Shown: positions 1 through 10,913, numbered from the stretch's first letter. The stretch: DNA of 64,000 nucleotides from Mixophyes australis (GCA_036250195.1 JAVHZZ010000005.1:179225448-179289447); one strand, 5' to 3'. Notes: generated by a model from the letters alone, not told the origin. Made by a program: numbers and translations.

Positions 1-2050
1 CCTCTCTGTGCTCTGATCTAAGTCCCACAATTTCTCTATCATGCCGGATCTTACAGGCCAGCAGCTCTATTGCTAATGCAAACAGGGCCGGAGACAACAG
101 GCATCCCTGTCTAGTACCCCGCTCTAATTGAAATTGTTGAGAAAGATGCCCATTGACACAGACCCGCGCCACTGGATGTGAATACAAAAGTTTAACCCAT
201 TTTATAAATTCCGGGCCCACTCCAAATCGGGACAATACCTCCCACAGGTATGGCCACTCCACCGAGTCAAACGCCTTGGCTGCGTCCAAGGACACCACAA
301 CTTCGCTCTCAGAAGAGGGTGACTGCACCTGCAGGAGAGTATACAGCCTTCTAAGATTGATAGACGTGGACTTGCCTGGCATAAATCCCGTCTGATCCGG
401 ATGAATTAATTCCAGCACCACTCTACTTAACCTCAAAGCCAGTCATTTTGCTAGAATCTTAACATCATTTGACAAAAGTGAAATCGGGCGGTAGGACTCA
501 GGGTACAACAAATCTTTCCCTGACTTAGGCAGCACCACCACTATTGCCTCTGCCATTGAAGGGGAAAGAGCGCCAATCTCACCCAGCTCACTGAATGTAT
601 CCAACAACCTAGACACAAAAAAGGGCCGGTGTTTTTTATATAATTCAATTGGGATTCCATCTACTCCAGGGGCTTTACCATTAGGGAATGACATAATAGC
701 TATATCAATCTCTTCAAGAGTGAAGGGTGAGTCCAAAAACTCCCTACTATCATCGGAGAGGACAGGAAGGGAGATACCATTCAAATACTGCTGTAACGTA
801 TCCATGTCATATCGGACCTGTGACTTATATGTATTTGTGTAATATTTATGAAATACCTCAACACTATCAGGCATCAGATACTTCTTAACCCTACTGTCAT
901 CACAGATAACCGGTACTGCCACATCCGCCCTTGTCAGATAAGCCAGGAAGCTACCATTTCTATCGTCCTCTGCATATCGTACATGCTTAGAAAACAGAAA
1001 TTTACGTTTGGATTTCTCAAATACATACTCTACCCACTCTCTCTGGGCCAACTGCCATGTTCCCCTTGCAACCTCAGTTTTGTCCGCAATGTATTGTGCT
1101 TCTAAGGATTTACACTTTTTCTCTAATATCTGTTCTTTTTGTCTGGATGACTTTTTAATTTCAGCTATGCCAGCAATTAATGTCCCCCTTAGGAAAGCCT
1201 TAAAAGCGTCCCAAACTATAGGTGACCTTGCTGTTACCAGATTATCTACAAAGAAGCCTTCCCACTGTGTCACCAAGGTCGCTCCTGTACCCATCAAGGA
1301 GAGCCAGAAGGGATTTAATTTCCAAAAGGACTGGCCTCTATCAATTGCAAAATCAATAGATAGGCAGAGGGGCGAGTGGTCAGAAATCCCCTAGCCCTAT
1401 ATTCCACGCTCCTTACCAGCGGTACCAGAGAGTGTGACAGCAGAGCCAGATCAATTCTTGAAAATGCATTATGTGATGTAGAAAAGCAGGAGAATTGGAC
1501 ATCTTCTGAGTGCCTTAAACGCCATACATCTACTAACCCCTTTTCCTCAACCAGAGCAGAAAAAGCCGACTTAGAGTTGCCAACTACAGCATTTTTCTCT
1601 CGCCATCTGTCCACCTCTCCATTTATCACATTATTAAAATCCCCTATACAAATGGCTGGAACATCTGGGAACAATGCCATGAATTCTCCACATTTCCTTA
1701 ACACATCACCATTATACGGTGGGGGTATATATACAGCTAACAGAATCACCGGAACCCAATTAATGACAGCCTTCATCAGTACAAACCTTCTCCCTGCATC
1801 CATTTGAATTTTTTCCAAGGAGAAGCAGAGACGTTTATGTACCAATATAGAGACCCCTCGAGAATTAGTCGTGTACGTAGAGTGGTATGCCCTACCTACC
1901 CATGCTTTTTTAAGGGGCGAGTATTCTATCACCGTGTAAGTGAGTCTCCAATAGACAAACAATATCAGGATCATTTTTTCTAATTTGTCTTAGTACAAGA
2001 GAACGTTTCACAGCATTATTTAGGCCCCGCATATTCCAGGAGAGAATTTT
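1..2050 (-). pseudogene. L1-like ORF2 (APE endonuclease + reverse transcriptase), broken and partial
   Basis: ORF2 of an L1-type LINE nicks target DNA with an apurinic-type endonuclease and copies its RNA there. The endonuclease start shows as ILSWNMRGLN (about 2050-2020), followed by CIGDFNNVI and SRIDLALLS. The reverse transcriptase shows as APGVDGIPIELYKK, then ESYRPISLLSNDVKILAK, then after a stop HPDQTGFMPGKSTSINL, SLDAAKAFDSVEWPYL and RGTRQGCLLSPALFALAIE near the window start. Breaks: a frame change near 1920-1930, another between 1297 and 1315, and an in-frame TGA at about 441-443. The open segments 1315-1974 and 443-1297 are pieces of one former gene. The catalytic FADD block and C-terminus lie beyond position 1. 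Confidence 0.9.
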
Positions 2051-2663
2051 CAGCTCCTTATCAGATGTACCAGAATACATATAATAGTAGTCCCTCTTAT
2101 CTCACTACCCCGCATCCCACACCCTTGCAGAGCATACATTGACATACTTATAAGCACATATAATCCTTGTCTATATATTTGCGATAACATTAAAACTACC
2201 CACAACTTAAATAACTTTAATACTAAACCCATACCCCCACCCTGTATACTCCACCCAACTTAAGTATACCTTAAACCCTAACTAAAATTACCTTAAGATA
2301 TTCAGCAGGCCAGCACACTACCAAAAAAGGTCACCCGCCAACCCACAAAATACCAGAAGATAGAGTAAGGAAAAGGAAGGAAGGAAAAGGGGCGAATTGA
2401 GACGAGAGGAAAAGAACGGCATTAAAGCCATGGGCTCTCCAGCCCATTACATTTTTATTTTTATTTTTTTACAGTGGACCTTTCAATATTAGTTTGAAAA
2501 TCACAGACCCCACCTGAGCGAAATACATTTTTTTTTTTTTTTTTTTTTGTACCACAGAAGAGAAATTACATTATGTATAGCAAATACCATGCATAATACC
2601 AATGACAAATCAGCAATGTCCAAAGGACTATCGGGAGAGACATAAAAAAGTACTCATCCAGCA

Positions 2664-3542
2664 TCAGCGTCCAGCAGCAGCTAGGCGGTCCAACCAAATT
2701 GCAGCCTCTCGGGGAGTATCAAAAAAGGATGTACGGCCCTCCGAAACCACTCTCAACCGGGCAGGGAAAATCATGGCATATGGGATCTGTAAATCTCTCA
2801 ATCTTCTCTTCACCGGAATGAATTGAGCCCTGTTCTTTTGTACATCCAGAGCGAAATCAGGATACATTGCTACTCGCTGACCATTGTATTCCACTGAACC
2901 TTTCTGCCTAGCCAAGCGTAGAATGGTATCTCGGTCACGATAGTGCAACAATTTGGCTATGAACGTGCGTGGGGGGGCTCCAGGAGGGGGTGCTTGAGTC
3001 GGAATACGGTGGGCCCGCTCCACTGCGAATTGGGCTGTAAATGAATCTGTACCAAACACTTGGATTAACCACTTTTCCAAGAAGGATTCTGGGGAGACAC
3101 CTTCTGCCTTCTCGGGCAATCCAACCAACCGAATGTTGCTGAGACGCAAACGCCCCTCCATATCCGTAAGCTTTTGTTTAAACAGAGAGGCTTGCGACTC
3201 CAGACTCTCCAACCGGCCCGCAACTGGTGCAGAAGTGTCCTCCAATGTAGACACACGTGTCTCCACTTCACCCACTCTCTCCCTGATTTTTTGCATGTCT
3301 TGTCGGAGAAGAGAGAGGTCCACCTGCACCTCTCCTATTTTATCCGTAACACGCTTTTCAGATGCCCCAATGGCCTGCAGGACTTGCTGTAATGTAACTT
3401 CAGGGTCCGCCAGTGGAGCCGACAAAGGGGGGGGTAACGGGATGTGATGCATCTCCTGAACCAGAGGCTGTAGTGGAGGAGCGAGCAAAGCGGTCCAATT
3501 TTCCCGCTGCGGTGGACTGGTTATGTTTGCCCATAAGTTCAC
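2664..3542 (-). CDS. L1-like ORF1 protein (coiled coil + RRM + C-terminal domain)
   Basis: An open frame of 292 codons. ORF1p of L1 elements is a trimeric RNA-binding chaperone that coats the LINE RNA. Visible parts: a proline-rich N-terminus; a coiled coil at about residues 50-130 (heptads around LQQVLQAIGASEKRVTDKIG and SLLRQDMQKIRERVGEVETR); an RRM-type segment starting at LRLSNIRLVGLPEK (about 133-146); and a C-terminal domain with FAVERAHRIP and YNGQRVAMYPDFALDVQKNR. The first codon of the open frame is GTG, and an in-frame TAG lies a short distance upstream. The first in-frame ATG is residue 31, so the true start is either there or has been lost. The frame is otherwise open, although ORF2 of the same element is broken. 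Confidence 0.85.
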   Translation of the reverse strand: MNLWANITSPPQRENWTALLAPPLQPLVQEMHHIPLPPPLSAPLADPEVTLQQVLQAIGASEKRVTDKIGEVQVDLSLLRQDMQKIRERVGEVETRVSTLEDTSAPVAGRLESLESQASLFKQKLTDMEGRLRLSNIRLVGLPEKAEGVSPESFLEKWLIQVFGTDSFTAQFAVERAHRIPTQAPPPGAPPRTFIAKLLHYRDRDTILRLARQKGSVEYNGQRVAMYPDFALDVQKNRAQFIPVKRRLRDLQIPYAMIFPARLRVVSEGRTSFFDTPREAAIWLDRLAAAGR

Positions 3543-4076
3543 AGGAAAGATGGGATGATATTTATCCTATAAGCTTATATGCAACCCTGTAACCTGTATA
3601 GCTTTAATTACATATAGGTGTACAGCTCAGATTGCTAGCAGTGCATTGCAGCCAGTTATCTTCACAGAGAAAGGTATATCTCCTCCAACAACACTGATAA
3701 TGATAATCAAATAAGTCCAGAGCCCAATTCAGTTACTCCTCACTTGTACAAGGATATAAATGTACCTGTATCAGATGGATATCACAGGCTGTGTTCACCT
3801 AGGCCAGTATGTGGTATTACAGAGGCGCTATGTCCCAGCAGTCATCAACTGCCACAGACTGCCTGTAGTATTCCTCTACCCAGATGCTCAACTCTTTCTC
3901 TCCCAGTCTCGGGTAAAATGGCAAGAGCACTATCAATACAGGTACACTATGTACAGCAACTATTCGGATGCACAGTTTTGGGTCCAAAAGTTTCTTTATT
4001 CCACTATAACGGAGATCAACAGGATATCTGGGATGGAGAGCTCGTAACTGTGCTTGCTACTCCATGCTTGTCCAGG
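3543..4076. other. Unassigned sequence, possibly the LINE 5' UTR
   Basis: No gene-like frame seen. It lies directly upstream of the LINE ORF1 and ends at the ERV insertion site. Removing the ERV and one CCAC copy joins it to 12727 onward. It may be the LINE 5' UTR, but no promoter motif supports this. Confidence 0.4.
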
Positions 4077-4080
4077 CCAC

Positions 4081-4299
4081 TGTTGAAGTCGTATAATTGG
4101 ATGAACGAAAGTATATTGGTTTAATATTGGTTTGCCGTGCGTATTGCGAAGCGTACGCCACGTGTTACGTGACGTGGTGCGTTCGCACGGTAAAATACGC
4201 ACGCACACACTCGCATTACAACAGTTAGTTATTTATATCATTTCATATTGGTTCTGTTACACTGTAATTCAGGAGCAGATAGTATTCGGTTTATTATTA

Positions 4300-4359
<60 letters not shown>

Positions 4360-4974
4360 TATATGTACATTGTAGTGTTATTAAAGGTTTAGGTAATAGG
4401 AAAGGTGTCATGCCTGATATCATATTGAAGCCCTAATCATCAGCAGCTGTCCGGTGCAGTCGGCGAAGAGATCGCACATTGCATACTTTAGTTATTGATA
4501 TTAGAGAGTAAAACCTTTGTATGATACTGGCTATGAAAAGGAGCAGACCCCCTGGAGAGAAGACCCCCACCTTTGGATTCCTTAGATTGAATCAACCTAT
4601 TACCTGTCTGGCCTGGACCCACCCAACGTCTGGACCTATAGAAACAATCTACGTCATCTCTATTGTTCACAATGAAACACTGACTGTATATATATATTAG
4701 CTGCATCTCACTGGGGCCTCAGTCAACTCTGACACAATATTCTATACAGAATATTGTCCATCGGGTCCGGTGGGTGCGCAGCGTGCGCAAGCGATTGCAT
4801 TTGGTATGTACTTATCTTTTGGTATTGGCTGTGCTGTACTGTACTTTATCATGATATAATAATGTATTGAATTGTTGACTATTTACATCTGCTAAAATAA
4901 ACCACCATGTGCTTTGGACACACATACAATTGATTGGGCAATGCTTATTTTAAAACGATAGAATTACTTTAATA
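4081..4974 (+). repeat. ERV 5' LTR
   Basis: An 894-bp LTR that begins TGTTGAAGTCG and ends ACTTTAATA. U3 holds a palindrome-rich block (4133-4190) with CACGTG and TGACGTGG. A (TA)n array (4303-4354) sits where a TATA box would be expected. A perfect 10-bp hairpin occupies 4734-4757 (ACAATATTCT / AGAATATTGT), and an AATAAA signal lies at 4896-4901. It matches the 3' LTR apart from one base and repeat length. Confidence 0.95.
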
Positions 4975-4977
4975 ATT

Positions 4978-4995
4978 TGGGGGCTCGTGAGTTAG
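4978..4995 (+). other. ERV primer-binding site, tRNA-Pro type
   Basis: Three bases after the LTR comes TGGGGGCTCGTGAGTTAG. Its first 11 bases match the proline-tRNA primer-binding site of gammaretroviruses (TGGGGGCTCGT...). The distal half diverges, so priming efficiency is uncertain. Confidence 0.8.
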
Positions 4996-6196
4996 GAATT
5001 ACGTTACCGGCAGGTATGCAACGCTTACGATATTCGGTTCCTCAACAAAGGGTGGATGGACGGACGCGTCGTATAAAGCAGGAAAGAACGTAATACGTCT
5101 AATACCTGTGGTTCACTGTGTGTTGCGAAACCGAATGTCCGTTGTTGCATAGACTGAAGGAACGCTAATTAGAATCTAGGGACAAGAAAGAAAAATGTTT
5201 CTTTTTATTGTCGTTTTATGTTTTAAAAGTGTATTGCATTGCTGTGCGTATGTGTAGTTCCTGCTGTGCGTACGCGAACTTCTGGTAGATTTGCCACGTG
5301 GTTGAACAATAGTTTTGATAGTTGTTATATGCATACTGTAAGCACTTGGTAAAGTCTCTGAAAAGATAGTGCCATTGTTTGGGAAAGTTATTTTCTGTAC
5401 AGAAAACAAAGGTTATGTATGTTATGTATGTGAATAAACACATAAAGGAAAAAGTATACTGATAATTATAGGCAACTATAGGTTTTCGCACGTGCACCCA
5501 ATACTAATCACGACATTCACTGATAAAGGGTATTGTTTGCTGGAAGGGACAGAGCATTGCGGTGTTATCTGTGGTCCGCATAATGAATCATTGAGCGGTG
5601 CAAATCGACCGCATGGCAAGGCCGTGATTGAGTATTGGGAGGGCAGTGTGGTACTATTTAAAAATTCATAGCGCTGTAGTTCAGGTGTGTCTGAAGGGGC
5701 ATGTTAAAAAAAGGTGACCTGACAACAAAGGTTCTGTTCTAGGGCTGAGCAGGATATAAAGAAACCTTTGTGTGAGTGGTGTTCTGTTCTAATAAGAGCA
5801 GGTGATAAGGAGACACCACAGAGTATGCATGGCATACTCGAAGCGAAAATAACAGGTTTTCGCGGCATTCCCAAATATTAATCGCAAAGCTTACCGATAG
5901 TTAGTATCCGTAAGCCGTGCGATCGGACTGCATGGTTGATTTAGTACAGCCGTGATTGCGATTTGGGAGATGTGGGAGGAAATACTCTGCAACCACTGAT
6001 ATTCTTGATTGATATCTGGTGCTGACAGTGGTAAAGTACTCAAATTAGGAAGGGCATTGATATCTTAAGGGGACGTGCCTGTTGAAAACGTCCATGAATA
6101 AAAATAAAAAAAATAAAAATCTCTAGTAAGTTCTGTTTCAAAGGAGAACAGGTAAAAGTCTTTTTGTGTAGCGTTGAGAAATAGGTTGTTTTCACA
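4996..6196 (+). promoter_or_regulatory. ERV leader with paired long-range hairpins
   Basis: A noncoding 1.2 kb between primer site and gag. Two related dyads occur in tandem. The first pairs CCCAATACTAATCACG (5497-5512) with CGTGATTGAGTATTGGG (5623-5639). The second pairs CCCAAATATTAATCGCAA (5870-5887) with TTGCGATTTGGG (5956-5967). Both follow a GTTTTCGC string and share GCATGG and GCCGTGATT strings. Smaller hairpins are GAGTATGC-ATG-GCATACTC (5821-5839) and GCGAAAA...TTTTCGC (about 5843-5862). Packaging, dimerisation or internal initiation are possible roles by position. This is inference. Confidence 0.6.
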
Positions 6197-7912
6197 ATGG
6201 ATACGAAGCAAACGCTAGAGATAGTTCATGTTGTGCTACCTAATGAATGGCCGGTTGGTTCGGCAAAATATGTTATGTATAATAAATACGGTGCGTATGC
6301 TACGGCATACTGCGACAAATGGGTCAAGATGACCCGGGAGTGTGTGAAACCTTTCCCAAACATAGGTACTCTTGACTCAGAGGTGTTGAATAATGTTAGA
6401 GATAAAGTGCGGTTGATTAAATCAACAAAAACGAGAATTAAACATGATGGCTGTTTAAAATTGTGGCAAATGGAAGGTAACACGTGGCAGAGCAGCGAAC
6501 GCACAGCGGAAGTGAGTGTAAGGAAAAACACGTGTTCAGCGGAAGTAAGCGTACCGGAAACAAGCATTCCGGAAGTGTGCGTTGCAAAGCGTGGCGAACT
6601 GAGCGCAAACACGCCCCCGATAAATTCGGTCGGGGCGGGAAGTACAGCCAATACCAAAAATGTAAAAATGGTAACTAGTAACTTGTATGGTGTTTTAAGT
6701 AATGTTAAAAGTAATGTTTCAGGACAAAGAAGAGGAACGGTCCCACCAGCAGGGGCAGCTGCTGAAAGTGGTGAGAATAATGAAAAGGTTAACACAGGGG
6801 GAGACATTCATTGTACTGCAACAGCAATTCCAGCAACTAGGTCAGAACAGAGTGATTTGGTAGGCTTATATCCCATCCGCAGAACAGCAGTTCCCAATGG
6901 GAAAGCGGACAGAGATGGTGTAGTTCCCATGAAACAAGTAGCAGTGTATTTTCCATGGACTAAGACGGAACTATTTACAATTATGTCTGATTTCCCTGAT
7001 CCTAGAAAAGATTTGGCCAAGTGTCAGAAATTTATTAGACATTTAGGTAATGCACATGAACCTACTAATAAAGATTGGCGAGTGCTGTTTAGAGCTTGTC
7101 TTCCTCTCGATACTGATATACAGAAGTTCATTGAGGGTTGTAATTTGGAGAAGGATAAACCCTTAACTGAGGATAACAATCAGCATAATATTAGATGTAT
7201 AATCAAAGAGTTGGCCGTATATTTTCCAGTGACTGTGGAATGGGGCAAAATATGCAACATCAAACAAAAAGGTAATGAGAATACAACTGATTATTTTTCA
7301 AGGGCGCTAGCGGGCATTATTAAGTACACAGGAATATGGGATATAATGGTAAATCCACATTACAGGGAGGTAACTGTTGCAGTACTAATGGACGGCCTCC
7401 GGGAGGATCTAAGGACCTGGATACAAACCTCTTTTCCTAATTGGAGAGGTCGCACGGTAACTGATATTAGAGAGCATGCTATAGAACATGATAAAAATAT
7501 ATGTAAAAAGGAAAAAGCACAGAGTGATAGGTTAATGATGTTGAGTATCCAGGCATTAGAAAAACTACATCCACAACCTCAGAATTATAAAAACCACTAT
7601 AAGGGACGAAAGAAACAGAAATCTTTGAAGTGTTTTAACTGTCTTAAAAAGGGACATTTGAGGAAAGATTGCAAAGAAAATATTAGAGCCAAGGCTAAGA
7701 AAATGGGACACGAAGCAAAGAGACTTGGCCCACCTAAGGGGGAATCACATAGACACCCACAGAGACGGCGCACACAAGTCTCGGAGACTTCTCAACAGTT
7801 TCCTGTGCACCTCATAGCAGCCAATGCCTTGGGGGAGAACCATAGTCAACCCTGGAGGTTAGGTCAGACCTGTAGTCCTACAAACAGGTGGGGTTTAAAC
7901 TGTGGTAAGTAG
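6197..7912 (+). CDS. gag: Retroviral Gag polyprotein (571 aa), uninterrupted
   Basis: Gag assembles the viral core and packages RNA. ATG lies in a favourable ACAATGG context. Residues 1-95 look like a matrix segment but lack Gly at position 2, so no N-myristoylation signal is visible. A variable linker with repeats of Ser/Val-rich text follows (about 100-250). A capsid region starts near VAVYFPWTKTELFTIMSDF, and the segment IKQKGNENTTDYFSRALAGI resembles the gammaretroviral capsid block before the C-terminal helix. A single CCHC zinc knuckle, CFNCLKKGHLRKDC, spans residues 479-492, in a Lys-rich nucleocapsid. No PPxY or P(T/S)AP late motif is seen. Two UAG codons end the frame. It is intact while the pol that should follow is wrecked. 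Confidence 0.9.
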   Translation: MDTKQTLEIVHVVLPNEWPVGSAKYVMYNKYGAYATAYCDKWVKMTRECVKPFPNIGTLDSEVLNNVRDKVRLIKSTKTRIKHDGCLKLWQMEGNTWQSSERTAEVSVRKNTCSAEVSVPETSIPEVCVAKRGELSANTPPINSVGAGSTANTKNVKMVTSNLYGVLSNVKSNVSGQRRGTVPPAGAAAESGENNEKVNTGGDIHCTATAIPATRSEQSDLVGLYPIRRTAVPNGKADRDGVVPMKQVAVYFPWTKTELFTIMSDFPDPRKDLAKCQKFIRHLGNAHEPTNKDWRVLFRACLPLDTDIQKFIEGCNLEKDKPLTEDNNQHNIRCIIKELAVYFPVTVEWGKICNIKQKGNENTTDYFSRALAGIIKYTGIWDIMVNPHYREVTVAVLMDGLREDLRTWIQTSFPNWRGRTVTDIREHAIEHDKNICKKEKAQSDRLMMLSIQALEKLHPQPQNYKNHYKGRKKQKSLKCFNCLKKGHLRKDCKENIRAKAKKMGHEAKRLGPPKGESHRHPQRRRTQVSETSQQFPVHLIAANALGENHSQPWRLGQTCSPTNRWGLNCGK

Positions 7913-8076
7913 TAGTGTACAAGAAACTGATTTCTAAAAGGTAACCTTGGTTGATTTTGTTTGTTCATTTATGTTGTCACATGTTTGTTTTCCTAAATCG
8001 CTAGCCGACGGCAAAGAATAGAAATGTTTGTTTTGTTTGCTGTTTTAAGATAACTATCTTGTTTTTCTTTTCACAG
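7905..8076 (+). other. Candidate intron at the gag 3' end
   Basis: A consensus donor G|GTAAGT lies at 7905-7910 and overlaps the gag stop codon. A pyrimidine-rich acceptor TTTTTCTTTTCACAG ends at 8076. Splicing would replace the last Gag residues and stop with a short tail that ends at a TAG near 8100. No transcript evidence is available. Confidence 0.35.
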
Positions 8077-8719
8077 ATAGAGGGGACACAAAAGAAGTAT
8101 AGACAAGTGTTTAAAAGGGGTGAGATAGAGAAATAGAAGAATTACTCTTGAAAGACTAATTAACAATAGACAATTGGAACACTCTTTTGTTTTAGGCTGC
8201 AGTGACTCATGATAATTTGTTTGGCTGAGAATCATTATCCAACAATGAAGTATGTACATACTTTGCTCCAAAATATCGTTTTATGTATTTCAGAGAAAAT
8301 ATGAGTCACTAAGAGTACATTTTTACATTTCTCTATTATAAGTTAGAAAAGTCAGTTGAAAAGGTATGTAGTCAATGAGATACCGAGTTCTTAATGAACA
8401 AATGACGGACGACACTGGATTGCACTGTTAAGAACCCCTAGTCAAGTATGGGGAGGGTTCATAGTTAGCAAATAGCTAAGGGGAACAGTGGAATGAATAC
8501 AGCCATTTCCCCATAGAGTCAGAGTCCAATCCAGCTGTCATTTTGTTGTAAAAATCTCCCTTTCTACATGTATGTTTGTATTCAAACCTTTGTATTCCCA
8601 TCATTCATTGCTTTCCTATTTCTCATTCTTTACACAAACGCTAGTCTCTCTCCCTCTCTCTCTCTCTACCTATCTCTCTCTCTCCCGCTCCCTCTCTCTC
8701 TCTCTACCTCTCTCTCTCC

Positions 8720-8798
<79 letters not shown>

Positions 8799-8827
8799 CC
8801 TCTCTCTCTCTACCTCTCTCTCCCTCT

Positions 8828-8858
<31 letters not shown>

Positions 8859-9340
8859 CTCTGGTAGAGATAAAATCAGACACAGTCTCAACAATGGGGC
8901 TAAAACATATTTTTATGTTTTTACGTAAGACAAATTCAGAGATACACACACTAGATTGATATGAGTTACAGAAACAGTCAGGGGTTTTGTTTTCATGTGT
9001 ATAGAAACTGCTGATTTTAAGCAGAAAGGTTCTGTTGTGGAAATACGATTCATGTGTTATAGATTGCATATCTGTTTTGTTTTTTTGTTTTGGCTCGTGC
9101 CTCCTGTACAAAAATGTGCCTTTTTATGGATGCACAAAGGGTGGAGACAGGAGATTGCTAGAGGATAGGCATACAGATATGCATCTCTGTGTAGAACATT
9201 GGAGTAGGATTTTTATCACAATATACGACATAATGTGAAACCCTAGAAAATGTAGAATTTTCATGTTTTATAATTTTCACTGTTAGACAGGCATGTACTG
9301 GATACTGTTATATTTGAAGAAAGTGTTATAGAAAGAGACC
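8077..9340 (+). other. ERV internal region, no pol recognisable
   Basis: This is where protease and RT would lie in a full provirus. I see no LPQG, YVDD or DTG-type motif in any frame. The stretch contains the long (CT)n array. It is either deleted or too decayed to recognise. Confidence 0.6.
8647..8858 (+). repeat. (CT)n microsatellite
   Basis: About 210 bp of CT dinucleotides with scattered ACC, CCC and TTT interruptions, inside the ERV. Long Ser/Leu and Arg/Glu reading frames across it are artefacts. Confidence 0.97.
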
Positions 9341-9660
9341 TCTTGGCCTTTCCCACTTAGTCAAGTAGCTGAATATGAGGTACTGAGAATGACATGTGAG
9401 TTGGCAGAGGGAAAATCGATTGATATACATTGGTCTTTAGCATTTTTCTAGTCTAGAGGGCGATGTTGAGGTGACTGAGAAATCGTTTTATAGCAATACC
9501 AGCACATGATTAGGACACTACATAGAGGACTTTATACAGTGACACAGTTACCAACTGAAGTAGCTGCTAGTAAGGTCCACACTTACACGCACAACCATAC
9601 AGGGCTGTCACACCAGGGAGAACATAGCTGTCAAATAGACAACAGGGTTTTATGTGACAG
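9341..9660 (+). pseudogene. Degraded retroviral RNase H segment of pol
   Basis: From 9359 a short frame reads SQVAEYEVLRMTCELAEGK, which fits the RNase H helix with its conserved Glu (AELxAL...LAEGK). The next block should hold the catalytic TDS, but reads HWSLAFF and a stop. A further frame from about 9510 reads LHRGLYTVTQLPTEVAASKV and then THNHTGLSHQGEH, which matches the RNase H end (LP..VAV.K..AHT...GN..AD). Frame changes separate the blocks. RNase H removes the RNA strand during reverse transcription; this copy cannot. Confidence 0.65.
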
Positions 9661-9789
9661 CTAACAAATCTATGTTTTGTTTGTTTTTCGTTGTATTGTT
9701 TTTCGTTGTATTGTTTTAGTTTTAAGAAAGGTGAACACACACACACGTGCACGCATACACATATTGGTTAATATAGGAAGATTTGTGTT

Positions 9790-10010
9790 ACCTGAAGGAT
9801 AAACTGTCTGGAAGGTGAAGAGATGTGGTGAGGAGTCTGGTGGACTCTGGAGAGATGGACAAGGTAGACCAATAGAGCCATCCCATATCCCTCCTGCTGA
9901 TGGGTTTTCCTCCAGGTAAAACAAATACACGTCATCCAATTACCACCATGCAGGATCCTCAAGTATACACAGGCGTACCAATGAAATATGTCTGGGTAGA
10001 GGTGTATTGA
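9790..10010 (+). pseudogene. Degraded integrase N-terminal segment of pol
   Basis: A plus-strand frame near 9830-9910 reads GGLWRDGQGRPIEPSHIPPA. This resembles the integrase N-terminal extension of gamma-like viruses (G.W.DxxGRPV.P...LP). The downstream HHCC finger is not recognisable and stops intervene. The spacing after the RNase H scrap agrees with pol order. The call rests on one short motif. Confidence 0.45.
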
Positions 10011-10660
10011 AATGTGTCTAATGTATTACTGTATCATACTCAAAGCTTTTGTTATTCAATGTGATAGTCCTAGAGTTATAATAGATGATAGGGTATTCAT
10101 GTTATTGATAATAGATGTATAATGTATGAGTAGTGGTAACAAATCACATACTTTCAATTAGCCAAAAACCAGTGTGAACTTAAAGTAGTGGTACTCGGTA
10201 GAATGAATTGAATAGAATAAGAGTTGGAACTTGATTGAAGTGCCACTAGTCCTTTCCCGCTACCAAAAGATCACCCCTGGGCAGACTCCTAACCTGTCAG
10301 TTTTTGAAATGTTCTTGACCCCTCGTGAGATGAGATTGTAACTGGGAGGCTAGGTTAGACCTTGAGAGAAGGTAAATAGTGAGACAGCAACCGAGAACGT
10401 CCAAAACACTGTTTCCTGAAGGGTCACACTAACTGTCAGGATGTTGGATCAGGAGAGTAAGTTGTGGAGCAGAAATTTCTTAAGCTTAGGTTATTTGCCA
10501 GACAGGTACCAGGTGTAGGCTACCAGCCTCACGGCTTTAAGGGTAGCAGAGACACACTGGTGCCCATACCACCCACTGCAGAGGGGCCAACACTCAGAGA
10601 AGGGTCCAAGGGCACTCATGAGTCTGTACTGGAAGGCCTCGAATGCAGTTAGTAGCACCT
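10011..10660 (+). other. ERV internal region, integrase or env remnant not resolved
   Basis: Where the integrase core and env should follow, no DDE spacing or Cys pattern is visible on the plus strand. It is probably decayed pol/env. Confidence 0.4.
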
Positions 10661-10913
10661 GAGCCAAAGGCTAAGACTGTTGTCCAGCATGAAGTTGTAG
10701 TTTTTCCTGTTTTGTGTTCTCTCATTTCATTTTCTTCTCAGGGCGGAGTAATTCTTTTGATTATTAGCAGGTGGCAGAGACTGGTTCAGGTAGTGATAAG
10801 GAGGTATTGGGGAGGAAGAAGTTAGTAGCATAATCAGTCCAGTCAATTACTCTATTCAATTCAGGGGTAAAGGAAAATTTAGAAACCTTGGAGCTTGGAG
10901 AAAGTGCGAGGGG

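Larger units (their letters stand above)
1..3542 (-). mobile_element. L1-like LINE, decayed, 3' part beyond window start
   Basis: A minus-strand non-LTR retrotransposon with the two-gene order ORF1 (2664-3542) then endonuclease/reverse transcriptase ORF2 (about 2050 down to 1). Protein motifs identify the L1 clade. ORF2 carries several frame breaks, so this copy is inactive. A run of about 20 T (about 2530-2548, poly-A in element sense) lies between ORF1 and ORF2, which is unusual for a single intact element. The 3' end, tail and target duplication are outside the window. Confidence 0.9.

Noticed and set aside
4132..4392. Short frame repeated at 4132-4392 and 11846-12142
   Set aside because: Part of the ERV LTR, with a Tyr-Ile run from the (TA)n array.
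8568..9111. Long Ser/Leu and Arg/Glu open frames
   Set aside because: They are translations of the (CT)n microsatellite with no real coding signal.
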